Below are positions 1 through 8,217 of a DNA stretch of 64,000 bases, piece by piece; within the stretch, counting starts at the first letter, position 1; the number at the start of each line of letters is the position of its first letter. Both the position numbers and the translations under genes were made by a program. The notes under the pieces are model-generated. The model was not told the DNA's origin. It was given only the letters and a program-made list of their open reading frames with translations, and ran no database searches. This DNA comes from Gimesia fumaroli (GTDB lineage Bacteria; Planctomycetota; Planctomycetia; Planctomycetales; Planctomycetaceae), in NCBI RefSeq assembly GCF_007754425.1, contig NZ_CP037452.1, forward strand, positions 4,811,164 through 4,875,163. The letters run 5' to 3'.

Positions 1-23
1 GTCGGGAAGAACTGTGGACGTTC

Positions 24-857
24 ATGTCAAATCATATTATGAGTTTACCCGAGTTTCGTCAATTTACTCATAAGTCAGCACTCCAGGATCTTAAGACTCG
101 TTTTACGGATCCTCTGTGTACCCAATTCGACCGTCCTCTGACCGATGAGCAATTCAATAAGTTCAAAGGCATACTGCAGCGAAGCTCTTATAACAGTAAG
201 CATGAAATAATGCTTGTGGTTGCTCATCTGTCTGGGGCAGCTCAGCAGGCATATCGTCCTTATACCAGAGGCATCACTCGCACTCTGCCTTTTGACGATG
301 AAGTCAAAAGTGCCCATACCAGTAATGGATATGTGACTTTGAGGTTCACATCAAACAATAAATTCTGCGGTAGGAAACAAGAGTTAGAAGATTTCAATAA
401 TTCATACACCGTTTTTGATACGGACTCTGACATTCAAGCAAATGCATATCCACTCATCACTGTGCCAGCAGACGCCCGCGAACCGGACAAAATCTCTCAC
501 TGGCTCAATCAAACGGGCAAAGGCGATTTCGGTTATAAAGATGGCGAACTGTTTGCAGTACGTGGAACAAAGCTGGCATTGCTGAATGTAAAAAACTGGC
601 TCGAAGCCGATGCAATCAGCAACGGTGACTTGCTTGCTGAAATAAATCAGCAGGACAAACGTGCCATCAATGTCAAAACCTATATTCAAACCCATCAGGA
701 TCAGTTTCTAGCGCGCCATATCACTGGATACCGTTACATTGAATACATTGGCCCTTACATCGGGGTACTGAACCTGGAAGGCCACCTGTCAGTCGTTCAC
801 GTCAAAAAGGACTCCTTCAAGGACCGTATTTATCTCAATTGTCGCCCGCGTCCGTAA
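24..857 (+). CDS. Hypothetical protein, possibly 5'-truncated by the window edge
   Basis: I do not recognise this 277-aa protein. It has no signal peptide and no membrane segment, so it is probably cytoplasmic. The sequence is rich in polar and aromatic residues and ends in RPRP. The reading frame stays open upstream of the chosen ATG to the first base of the window, so the true start may lie outside; no clear Shine-Dalgarno is visible in the 23 bases before this ATG. It is followed by a convergent Nudix gene. No function can be assigned. Confidence 0.6.
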   Translation: MSNHIMSLPEFRQFTHKSALQDLKTRFTDPLCTQFDRPLTDEQFNKFKGILQRSSYNSKHEIMLVVAHLSGAAQQAYRPYTRGITRTLPFDDEVKSAHTSNGYVTLRFTSNNKFCGRKQELEDFNNSYTVFDTDSDIQANAYPLITVPADAREPDKISHWLNQTGKGDFGYKDGELFAVRGTKLALLNVKNWLEADAISNGDLLAEINQQDKRAINVKTYIQTHQDQFLARHITGYRYIEYIGPYIGVLNLEGHLSVVHVKKDSFKDRIYLNCRPRP

Positions 858-923
858 CAACAGAATTGTTGACAGGACCAGAGAGTCAGAAACGGGTAAG
901 CTTCCCCTACCCATCCCGTGCAG

Positions 924-1415
924 TCAGTCCTGTAAGAAAACCGGCTCGGAAGCATCGATATATGCATGCTCAACTAATTTCGGCAGCGCACCGGGACGTA
1001 GAATTTCAGACGTGTTGTGTATCTCTTCAAGCGACCACCATCGGATCATTTTGAAAATCCGGCGTTCACTGTCCGACATCCCTACCGAATTGATTTGGGG
1101 ATCATCAGAGGCGCGGCACACAAAGTAGGTTTCGTGGCTGAGCACCAAGCCTGCTTCCGGCAGATTCAATGGAACTTTCCTCAGGCCAACCTGCCTGCCG
1201 ATTGCGATATCTGTCAGACCAAGTTCTTCCCGCAACTCACGCCGGAGCGCATCCACTGTTTGCTCCCCCACTTCAATCCCCCCGCCAGGCGTCGCCCAGT
1301 ATCGGAGCACATCAGGCCGCACGGGATTGACTGGCGTCGTATCTTGATGCTGGATCAAAAGCACCTGATCTTGATTGTTCAGAAGAATCGCCCGCGCTGA
1401 TTCACGTTGCTGCAT
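924..1415 (-). CDS. Nudix hydrolase
   Basis: Nudix hydrolases cleave nucleoside diphosphates linked to another moiety in the cytoplasm. The full Nudix box G-x5-E-x7-RELREELGL is present around residues 45-70 and supplies the glutamates that bind magnesium. The N-terminal strand (ARAILLNNQDQVLLIQH) and the WATPGGGIEVGE segment fit the fold, and about 163 residues is normal for a single-domain member. I chose the ATG at 1415; a GTG four codons upstream (1427) is an alternative and neither has a clear ribosome binding site. The substrate cannot be told from sequence. The gene stands alone, convergent with the hypothetical gene before it and divergent from the sigma-factor operon. Confidence 0.88.
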   Translation of the reverse strand: MQQRESARAILLNNQDQVLLIQHQDTTPVNPVRPDVLRYWATPGGGIEVGEQTVDALRRELREELGLTDIAIGRQVGLRKVPLNLPEAGLVLSHETYFVCRASDDPQINSVGMSDSERRIFKMIRWWSLEEIHNTSEILRPGALPKLVEHAYIDASEPVFLQD

Positions 1416-1625
1416 GGGATATTTCACTATCTGACAATAGACAAACCTGAAAAAACGAGACCCTGATTTCCAGTCTAACTAGTGGCATTATAAGCTCTTA
1501 GAAAACTTTGAATCAGTTCACTTTAAAGCTGGATATTAACCAAGTCCCTTGGGTACGATAGATCATATTCAAGCTTATGTCTATTCGATGAGTTAACGAC
1601 ATTTGAGATCAGATGGGCCATCATA

Positions 1626-2228
1626 ATGGAAGAACAGGAATCCTATTCTGTAACCGCCTGGGTAAAAGCGTTACAGGAGGGGGAGGCAGATGCTGCTCAG
1701 AATCTCTGGAAGCGGTATTTTGAAAAACTGGTCACTCAAGCTGAGGCGCGCATTCGAAATTGTCCCCAAGGCACAATTGAAGCGGAAGATATCGCGGTTT
1801 CTGTCTTTGAAAGTCTCTGGCGTGGTGCCAATGAAGGTCGATTTCAAAATCTCAATAATCGAGACGAACTGTGGTGGCTTTTGTTAGCCCTTACCAAACG
1901 CAAAGCTGCCAGTCATATCCGCAAAGAAACCGCCCTCAAGCGGGGTGGGAACAAAACACAAAAATCATTAAACAATGACGAAAACTCTGGTTACACTTTT
2001 CAGGAACTCGTTTCCGATGAGCCGACTCCCGAGTACCTGGCCATGCTTCAGGAAGAATACGAAAACTTATTATCAAATTTACGTGATGATCGACTTCGCG
2101 AAATTGCGGTTCTTAGATTAGAAGGATACACAAGCCAGGAAATAAGCAAACAGTTGGAGATTTCCATTCCGACTGTCACGCGGAAATTGCGGCTGATACG
2201 TGCCGCATGGTCGAAAGAGTTGGCCTAA
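1626..2228 (+). CDS. ECF-type RNA polymerase sigma factor
   Basis: This 200-aa protein has the two-domain layout of ECF sigma factors. Region 2 (about residues 10-90) binds core polymerase and the -10 element; a charged linker follows; region 4 near the C-terminus has a helix-turn-helix (REIAVLRLEGYTSQEISKQL then ISIPTVTRKLRLIRAAW) for the -35 element. Its stop codon overlaps the likely start of the downstream kinase gene (TAATG), so the two are probably translationally coupled. ECF factors next to a Ser/Thr kinase are characteristic of planctomycetes, where the kinase is thought to replace an anti-sigma factor as input. That functional link is inference here. Confidence 0.88.
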   Translation: MEEQESYSVTAWVKALQEGEADAAQNLWKRYFEKLVTQAEARIRNCPQGTIEAEDIAVSVFESLWRGANEGRFQNLNNRDELWWLLLALTKRKAASHIRKETALKRGGNKTQKSLNNDENSGYTFQELVSDEPTPEYLAMLQEEYENLLSNLRDDRLREIAVLRLEGYTSQEISKQLEISIPTVTRKLRLIRAAWSKELA

Positions 2229-4540
2229 TGAATTCTCCCGATTTAGATTGGGTACCAGATGAGGATTCCTTTACGGCAAATCAGATTGATCTGATTTGCG
2301 ACGAGTTTGAGTCTATCTGGAAATCGGAAGATCGTCCTCAAATCTCTGATTATTTATATCGTGTGGAAGAACCGTCCCGATCGGCACTTCTGGTTGAACT
2401 GGTCCGGTTGGATTATGCGTATCGCCTGGAGAAGGGAGAAACCCCCTCTTCGGAAGAATACGTGTCTTTATTTCCTGATTACTCTGATGTGTTATTAACA
2501 CGCGTCAATGAGTTTTCATCTATCGGAAAAGAGGTTTCCGAAGCACCTTCGAAAATTGGCGATATTGAATTACTCGAAATAGCAGGCTTCGGTGCGTTCG
2601 GTACGGTCTGGAAAGCCTGGGACCTGGAATTAAAACGCCAGGTCGCCGTCAAACTTCCTTCCAACAAACTGGATGGGAAACAGCAGGTCGATCTGTTTCT
2701 CCATGAAGCGCAAGCGGCAGCAAAACTGCATCATCCCAACATTGTCCCCGTCTATAGTTCTGGCCAAATTGATGGCCGTGGTTATATTGTCTTCAAATAT
2801 ATCCAAGGAGAAACGCTTCGCGCACTCTTAAATAAACAGGCTCTCGCACACGAGCAGGCAGCTCAAATTTGTCTGGCATTGGCCGCAGGATTGGATCATG
2901 CCCATCAGCAGGGAGTCATTCACCGCGATCTTAAGCCGAGCAATATACTAATCGACGAAACGGGCCAACCACATATTACTGATTTTGGATTAGCAAAGCG
3001 CATTGACGTGACGGCCAGTCTGGCACATTCGGGAACCGTTCTTGGCACAATAGCCTACATGAGTCCCGAACAGGCAAAGGGGCGTTCATCCGAAATCGAA
3101 GCGCATTCTGATATCTACTCGCTGGGCGCGATTCTCTATCGGATGTTGACAAATCAGATTCCCTTCGAGGGAGAGCCACATGAAGTCCTGCAGCGAATTA
3201 TCAATCAGGAACCGGTTGCGCCCCGTAAGATTGAACCATCAATTCCCCGTGACCTGGAAACCATCTGCCTCAAAGCCAGCTCCAAGCAAAAACGAGATCG
3301 CTATCAAACTGCAGGCGAAATGGCCGCAGACTTAAAACGGTTCCTCGACAAAAAACCGATTCAGTCCCGGCGTGTTTCTAAGTTAGGACAACTCTGGAGG
3401 AAAATCAAACAGCGACCTTTAGCCTATAGTCTTTTAGCAAGTGTTTCCTGCCTTTTAATCTTCCTAGGCTCTCAAGTCCTTTTTCCGGCACCTCCTCCCA
3501 GTGACGATCCAATCGTAACCTTAAACACAAAACCGGAAGGCGCTCAGGTCGCGTTTATCCCCCTCAGTAAAAAAAACGGCGAACCGATGCCCGAACAGAT
3601 CATTCATGCTGAAACAACTTCGCCTGTTACGCTTCCACTGGAACCGGGAGATTATTTGGTCGTCGCATATTTTGATGACGAACGGTTTCACGAAGTCTAC
3701 CGGCATGTGCCGGAGAAGCATGAAGGGATACCGGAGGTATTTGCTCATCGGGAATTTCGCAGAGAAAAAAACAATCCCAACCAGATCACGCTTCCCTCAA
3801 TTCGAATTCGGAAAACACAAGGGGTCACAAAGGGTATGGCATACCTTGAGGGAGCAAATCGAGTACTATTTGGAGGAGATGGAAAATACTTTCTGCCGCA
3901 TCATGACCGTAGCATCCCAGGTTTCTGGATGGACACAAGAGAGCTTTCAGTAGAAATCTTCACAAGATTATTTGATATGAAACCAAACCTACAACCTACT
4001 GGTAGAGAAGGTCCTGATTATGCGGTGGTGCTTCAGTATGACATGGCTGTTAGCTTAGCCGAAAAACAAGGGAAGCGTCTCCCTACAGAGTTTGAATGGG
4101 CATATGCGGCAACGCAGTTGGGAACGACACGTTTTTCGTGGGGAAATCAACTAGCGGTGGAAGAATTTGCGAAACAGAACAAGTTCTTACCAGTAGGGTA
4201 CCCCTTATTTGATCAATTCCCAACAACGCCCCCGATTTTTGGCCTCTGTTCTAATGTGGCAGAATGGACTTGTACCCAAGTCTACATTCATCCTGAGGAG
4301 CAATTAAATTTCTCAAATGAAACTCCGACTTCGCTTAAAAACTATCGGGTTATACGAGGAGGCAATGAGTCGGTTATATTTGATGGAAATCCCGTCGTCG
4401 ATAGCAGCAGTCGCGACCCACGAGTCAGGTGCTTTGTGCATCGTGGTGATACTCACCCGGGACTGGGAATGCGGTGTGTGAAAAGTGCCTATCCTCGGCT
4501 GAAGCGAGAGGATTTTGCTTCAAGTCTTTCCCAGAAATAA
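2228..4540 (+). CDS. Membrane Ser/Thr protein kinase with C-terminal FGE/sulfatase-modifying-factor-like domain
   Basis: Numbered from the ATG at 2228 (770 aa): an N-terminal helical region (1-110), then a Hanks-type kinase with glycine loop GFGAFGTV (about 120-127), catalytic lysine K142 (VAVKLP), HRDLKPSN (about 232), DFG (about 252) and SPEQ. A basic stretch and one membrane helix (about 397-418) follow, then a PEGA-like segment (TLNTKPEGAQVAF) and a C-terminal SUMF1/FGE-like domain (TEFEWAYAA, NVAEWT, RVIRGG, GLGMRC), predicted outside the membrane. I prefer 2228 over the in-frame ATG at 2207 because it overlaps the sigma-factor stop by one base. The FGE-like domain lacks the CxxxxC copper/cysteine pair of true formylglycine-generating enzymes, so it is more likely a sensor or binding module. 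The kinase probably phosphorylates the neighbouring ECF factor or its partner (inference). Confidence 0.9.
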   Translation: MNSPDLDWVPDEDSFTANQIDLICDEFESIWKSEDRPQISDYLYRVEEPSRSALLVELVRLDYAYRLEKGETPSSEEYVSLFPDYSDVLLTRVNEFSSIGKEVSEAPSKIGDIELLEIAGFGAFGTVWKAWDLELKRQVAVKLPSNKLDGKQQVDLFLHEAQAAAKLHHPNIVPVYSSGQIDGRGYIVFKYIQGETLRALLNKQALAHEQAAQICLALAAGLDHAHQQGVIHRDLKPSNILIDETGQPHITDFGLAKRIDVTASLAHSGTVLGTIAYMSPEQAKGRSSEIEAHSDIYSLGAILYRMLTNQIPFEGEPHEVLQRIINQEPVAPRKIEPSIPRDLETICLKASSKQKRDRYQTAGEMAADLKRFLDKKPIQSRRVSKLGQLWRKIKQRPLAYSLLASVSCLLIFLGSQVLFPAPPPSDDPIVTLNTKPEGAQVAFIPLSKKNGEPMPEQIIHAETTSPVTLPLEPGDYLVVAYFDDERFHEVYRHVPEKHEGIPEVFAHREFRREKNNPNQITLPSIRIRKTQGVTKGMAYLEGANRVLFGGDGKYFLPHHDRSIPGFWMDTRELSVEIFTRLFDMKPNLQPTGREGPDYAVVLQYDMAVSLAEKQGKRLPTEFEWAYAATQLGTTRFSWGNQLAVEEFAKQNKFLPVGYPLFDQFPTTPPIFGLCSNVAEWTCTQVYIHPEEQLNFSNETPTSLKNYRVIRGGNESVIFDGNPVVDSSSRDPRVRCFVHRGDTHPGLGMRCVKSAYPRLKREDFASSLSQK

Positions 4541-4575
4541 AACGAGCCTCAGTATGACAAAAACTGAGGCTCGTT
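4541..4575. terminator. Perfect 13-bp hairpin between convergent genes
   Basis: The arms AACGAGCCTCAGT (4541-4553) and ACTGAGGCTCGTT (4563-4575) are perfectly complementary around a 9-nt loop. The hairpin begins immediately after the kinase stop codon and faces the 3' end of the minus-strand gene at 4612, so it probably terminates transcription in both directions. No long U-tract follows on the plus strand. Confidence 0.75.
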
Positions 4576-4611
4576 CACTATTAAGATCTGACGAAACATC
4601 AATGGAATCAC

Positions 4612-5376
4612 TCAAGGTGCAAGTAAAATAATTCCAGATTTTACTTTCGTCGGATCTTTGGGATCGATTAACCCCTGCACAATTGCCTCTCGTTTATTAT
4701 TTGGGAATTTCAGTTCAAAAGGATCTGGTTCTACCTGGTCGGGTGGAACTTCTGTTGCTTCAAAACCCACAAAAATAATTCGTGGATCTTCCAGTTTGTA
4801 ATTCCAGACTAACTGATCAACATCCCCATGTGGAAGAGCTCCACTATTGTAGTCTACGAATATTTTATTGAAGTCAATTTCAATGGCAAACAACTTGACG
4901 ATGATCTCCTTTTGTTCTTCTTCCCCTTTCTTGACCATTATCTTAATAAATCTTGGGTCATACTTTTTACATTTTGAATATCTTGAATCAAATATCGGGG
5001 TACACTTATAGTGAATTGGCTCGTTAATGATGGGCTTCGGATCTTCGTTTTTCAATTTAGGTCTGGAGGTATCAATACAATTTCCCCCGGTACAGGTTCC
5101 ATTCTGGCAGATTCCGTAAGAATATCCTGAACCCGTTAAAAGAATTGGTTCCGGTTCCGTACAATCACTGCTCAGATGTTTTTCACCAATCCAAAATGTT
5201 CCAAAATCATGTAACGCACAAGAACAAGGAGTCCCTTTGGGGGCACAGGGAGCTGGCGCATATGTAACACACGGTGGCGCACAATGTCTCGCACGCTTCC
5301 AGTATTTCTTCTTCGCGTCTGCTGTCGAACTTAAAAGCATCAAAGCACACAAACTGAGACAAAAAAAGCGTTTCAT
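4612..5376 (-). CDS. Cys-rich secreted hypothetical protein
   Basis: The 254-aa product begins with a Sec signal peptide (MKRFFCLSLCALMLLSSTADA, cleavage after ADA), so it is exported. The mature N-terminal third is basic and then cysteine-rich, with motifs such as HCAPPC, PCSC, CQNGTCTGGNC, compatible with disulfides or metal binding. The C-terminal half looks like a beta-rich domain (KLFAIEIDFNKIFVDYNSG, PRIIFVGFEATEVPPDQ). A good Shine-Dalgarno (AAAGGAG) precedes the ATG. I do not recognise the family. Base composition is slightly more AT-rich than the flanking enzymes, as in many lineage-specific planctomycete exported proteins. Confidence 0.75.
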   Translation of the reverse strand: MKRFFCLSLCALMLLSSTADAKKKYWKRARHCAPPCVTYAPAPCAPKGTPCSCALHDFGTFWIGEKHLSSDCTEPEPILLTGSGYSYGICQNGTCTGGNCIDTSRPKLKNEDPKPIINEPIHYKCTPIFDSRYSKCKKYDPRFIKIMVKKGEEEQKEIIVKLFAIEIDFNKIFVDYNSGALPHGDVDQLVWNYKLEDPRIIFVGFEATEVPPDQVEPDPFELKFPNNKREAIVQGLIDPKDPTKVKSGIILLAP

Positions 5377-5539
5377 AACTTACTCCTTTAGAAACGACTG
5401 AGAGAAAAAGAGACGAACTGTTTACGTAGACCGTCCCGAAAAGATAGGGAGCCGCGCTCCGCTGTGTTGAGCTGTTTTGTTTTTATTGACTCTGAAAATG
5501 AGCACTTAGGAAGTTGAGATGCAGAGAGTCTGCGCGGTT

Positions 5540-6532
5540 TTAAAACTCTCCGATGGGTTGGCCATCGTCGCGGACAGCGAGTTGCTTCAATGTCGTCAGA
5601 TTGATATTTTCACTGACGAAACGAACAGAACCATCTGCCAACAGAACCATGACTCCCCCTTCATGAGTAGACGCAAGGGGATTATTCGGGCCGTGATTAT
5701 TGTGAACGCCTGGTTGATCATAGCTTGAGTTAGGTGAATAACGAATTGTAGTTATATTATAAGAAGCTGCTGGATAACTTAGATTATTCGGCTCATAATT
5801 GGGAGGAGTTCCCTCTGCAGGAGTGCCCGTAATCCAGCTATAGGGAAATGCGCCTCCAACATTTTGTTTATTTCCATTATCGTCGAGTACAAAGTTGGAC
5901 GCTTCTCCTACTACAATCGTATTGGAAGTTCCATCGCTAATATCACGTTCTCTTACGTTCGAATTAGAGACCAGAATTCCATCTGCTGAAAGAATCCCGT
6001 CAGGAGGGCTGATGGGTGCACAGCAAAAAGAGACTCGTTTGGCTGGGAATCCATCCTCATTGGAAGCACCGGAGATCCCCACATACGACGGCTGCATATG
6101 CATGTTGAACCCCATCGGGTGAGTTTCATTAAGTGGACTCGACGGGCAACGCATTGCCTGAATGATTATCCCATCCAGTAATGGACCGTTTATCGCGCCG
6201 GGAAATATTGGGAATCCGTTATGTGGAGAATTTTGATCAAATTGCTGATAAAGATTCCCTTGATCAAGGGCAGGTAACAAGCCGGGCCAGAATGAAAGTC
6301 CGAATCCATTTTGTGATCGCGCGCCGATCGGAAACGACACATGGGCGTCATGATAGTTGTGAAGCGCAAGACCAATCTGCTTAAGATTATTACGACATTG
6401 AGTCCGTCGGGCCGCTTCGCGTGCCTGCATGATGGCTGGTAAAAGGAGAGCAATCAGCAAGGCAATAATCGAAATTGATACGAGTAATTCAATCAGTGTG
6501 AATGCGCGAGGGGTTCTGTGATCATTCAACAT
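5540..6532 (-). CDS. DUF1559 protein with prepilin-type N-terminal methylation motif
   Basis: A type IV pilin-like leader (RAFTLIELLVSISIIALLIA, about residues 9-28) is followed by the DUF1559 domain. Typical features are the REAARRTQCRNNLKQIGLALHNY helix after the membrane segment, the DGTSNT stretch and the C-terminal LLADGSVRFVSENI block. Length (330 aa) is normal. DUF1559 is hugely expanded in planctomycetes; these proteins are processed like pseudopilins and anchored by the N-terminal helix, but the biological role is not established. The start at 6532 lacks a strong ribosome binding site. The gene is monocistronic with a long AT-rich upstream region. Confidence 0.93.
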   Translation of the reverse strand: MLNDHRTPRAFTLIELLVSISIIALLIALLLPAIMQAREAARRTQCRNNLKQIGLALHNYHDAHVSFPIGARSQNGFGLSFWPGLLPALDQGNLYQQFDQNSPHNGFPIFPGAINGPLLDGIIIQAMRCPSSPLNETHPMGFNMHMQPSYVGISGASNEDGFPAKRVSFCCAPISPPDGILSADGILVSNSNVRERDISDGTSNTIVVGEASNFVLDDNGNKQNVGGAFPYSWITGTPAEGTPPNYEPNNLSYPAASYNITTIRYSPNSSYDQPGVHNNHGPNNPLASTHEGGVMVLLADGSVRFVSENINLTTLKQLAVRDDGQPIGEF

Positions 6533-7203
6533 TTCATGGGCCCTTGGTTGAAAATCAGGTTGTGTTATTTCGTATTGATCACTACTGCTCTATTTACACT
6601 AGAAAGATTTCTTCCGTAATCAATAAGATAATCACAAATGTGACATACATCTGGATATTTAACACTAAATGTACCTTTGTTTCAAACGTGGGAGGTAAAT
6701 CTTTGTGTCTATAAACAAACCGCGATTGAAATTCATTTATGCTCACTGAGGGTCAAAATTCTTGTAGAGATTTAATTTCCGAAATGGACTCTTGTATCGG
6801 AACCCATTGATTTTGCTGTCCCATTCCAGGCATTTGAACCAAAACTATTTCCAAAGCAGAATAGAAAAGCTGCTCCCTGCGAACAGTTCTCGATTCTTTC
6901 TGAACTCATGAAAAGTGGCTTCCGGTATTAAATTATTTTCACTTTCATACTTTGCCCAGAAATACTCATTCCCGCCTCTTACTGTGAATTTTCACTGGAT
7001 ATGAAAAATGAAACTCTTGCAAAGAGTGACTCACTATGGTGCTTTTCCCAAATCGAGACCATCATTATTTCTAACATACAACCTGATCCTTGATCCGTTC
7101 CCACAGAATTCGGGACTGTATTCCGATCAGAAAAATTGCTAAAAACTACGAAACGAATTCAGTTAGATCCACATTGCGTCTAGAAAGCACAGGGAGAAAC
7201 CGA
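6533..7203. other. Gap of about 670 bp, no gene seen
   Basis: This AT-rich stretch separates the divergent DUF1559 gene and the alpha/beta hydrolase. It must contain both promoters, but I see no convincing -35/-10 pair. The frame of the hydrolase stays open upstream to 7090, but that extension has poor coding character and lacks a ribosome binding site. Confidence 0.5.
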
Positions 7204-8067
7204 ATGCGGGCCAAAATAAACGGAGCCAAAATCTATTTCGATGTCGATGGCATGGGTCTGGTTCCCGAAGTGGACCAAATGGTTGAACGGCCCGTTTTGT
7301 TTCTGTTGCACGGCGGGCCGGGGAGCGATCACTCCAGCTTCAAATCGAATTCCGCGCCGCTCCGCGATACCGCGCAACTGGTTTATGTGGATCACCGCGG
7401 ATCGGGTCGCAGTGGCCCCGCTGATCCAGAGACCTACACGCTCGACCAGAACATTGACGATGTTGACGCGTTACGCGAGCACCTCGGGTTGGAACGCATT
7501 TCAGTCCTCGGTTCGTCCTATGGCGGCATGGTGGCCCAGGGTTATGCCATTCGTTATCCCGAGCGCATCGCGAACCTGATTCTCGTTGCAACGACACCCA
7601 GCTACCGTTTTCTGGAAGACGCAAAGCAGATCGTCAAAGAACGTGGCACTCCCGAACAACGACGTGTCTGTCAGTGGCTTTGGAACGGGACTTTTGAGTC
7701 GCAACAGCAGGTTTATGAATATTACAAAGCAATGGGGCCGATGTACTCCACCAGATTCGACCTGGAGAAGCTGGAAAAGAGCTGGCCGCGCGGCATTCGC
7801 AACTTCGAGCAGCTTAATCTCGGATTCAGCAATTTTCTACGCACGTTTGACTTCATCGATCAGCTCCCTACCATCACCTGCCCGACCCTGGTGCTGGGAG
7901 GCGCTCACGACTGGATCTGTCCCCTGCAGCATTCCAAACTGATAGCAGAGAAAATCCCCCGCGCCCACTTGAAGATCTTCGCCAACAGTTCCCTCTCCAT
8001 TGCCGACGATGAACCGGAAGCCTATCTCACCGCTGTCCGGGGTTTTCTGACCTACTGCAATTCATAG
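7204..8067 (+). CDS. Alpha/beta hydrolase (proline iminopeptidase-like) lacking the catalytic histidine
   Basis: The protein (287 aa from 7204) is a compact alpha/beta hydrolase close to proline iminopeptidase/haloperoxidase types. It has the oxyanion-hole motif HGGPGSDHSS, the DHRGSGRSG turn, the nucleophile elbow GSSYGG (Ser105) and the acid loop GGAHDWICP (Asp236). Where relatives carry the catalytic histidine (N-S-G-H-x-x), this protein reads NSSLSIADDEPEAY, with Leu264 in the histidine position. Either catalysis is lost or another base is used. I chose the ATG at 7204 because AGGGAGAAACCG precedes it; the longer frame from 7090 has an unconvincing N-terminus. The gene stands alone. Fold assignment is secure; activity is doubtful. 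Confidence 0.85.
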   Translation: MRAKINGAKIYFDVDGMGLVPEVDQMVERPVLFLLHGGPGSDHSSFKSNSAPLRDTAQLVYVDHRGSGRSGPADPETYTLDQNIDDVDALREHLGLERISVLGSSYGGMVAQGYAIRYPERIANLILVATTPSYRFLEDAKQIVKERGTPEQRRVCQWLWNGTFESQQQVYEYYKAMGPMYSTRFDLEKLEKSWPRGIRNFEQLNLGFSNFLRTFDFIDQLPTITCPTLVLGGAHDWICPLQHSKLIAEKIPRAHLKIFANSSLSIADDEPEAYLTAVRGFLTYCNS

Positions 8068-8217
8068 AAAATCCCCCCTCAACACATTAACAGCCACTTA
8101 TATATTGATCTTTTACCTATCTGTGCTATAAATAATCTTAAGTAATTAGCAGGTCTGGGCCAGTTTCCGTCTCGTTGAGACAGTATTCTTGCCGAACGCA
8201 GATTGTGAGGGGCTGAT

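Noticed and set aside
2228-4540. True formylglycine-generating enzyme
   Set aside because: The C-terminal domain lacks the CxxxxC active-site pair, so sulfatase maturation by this protein is unlikely.
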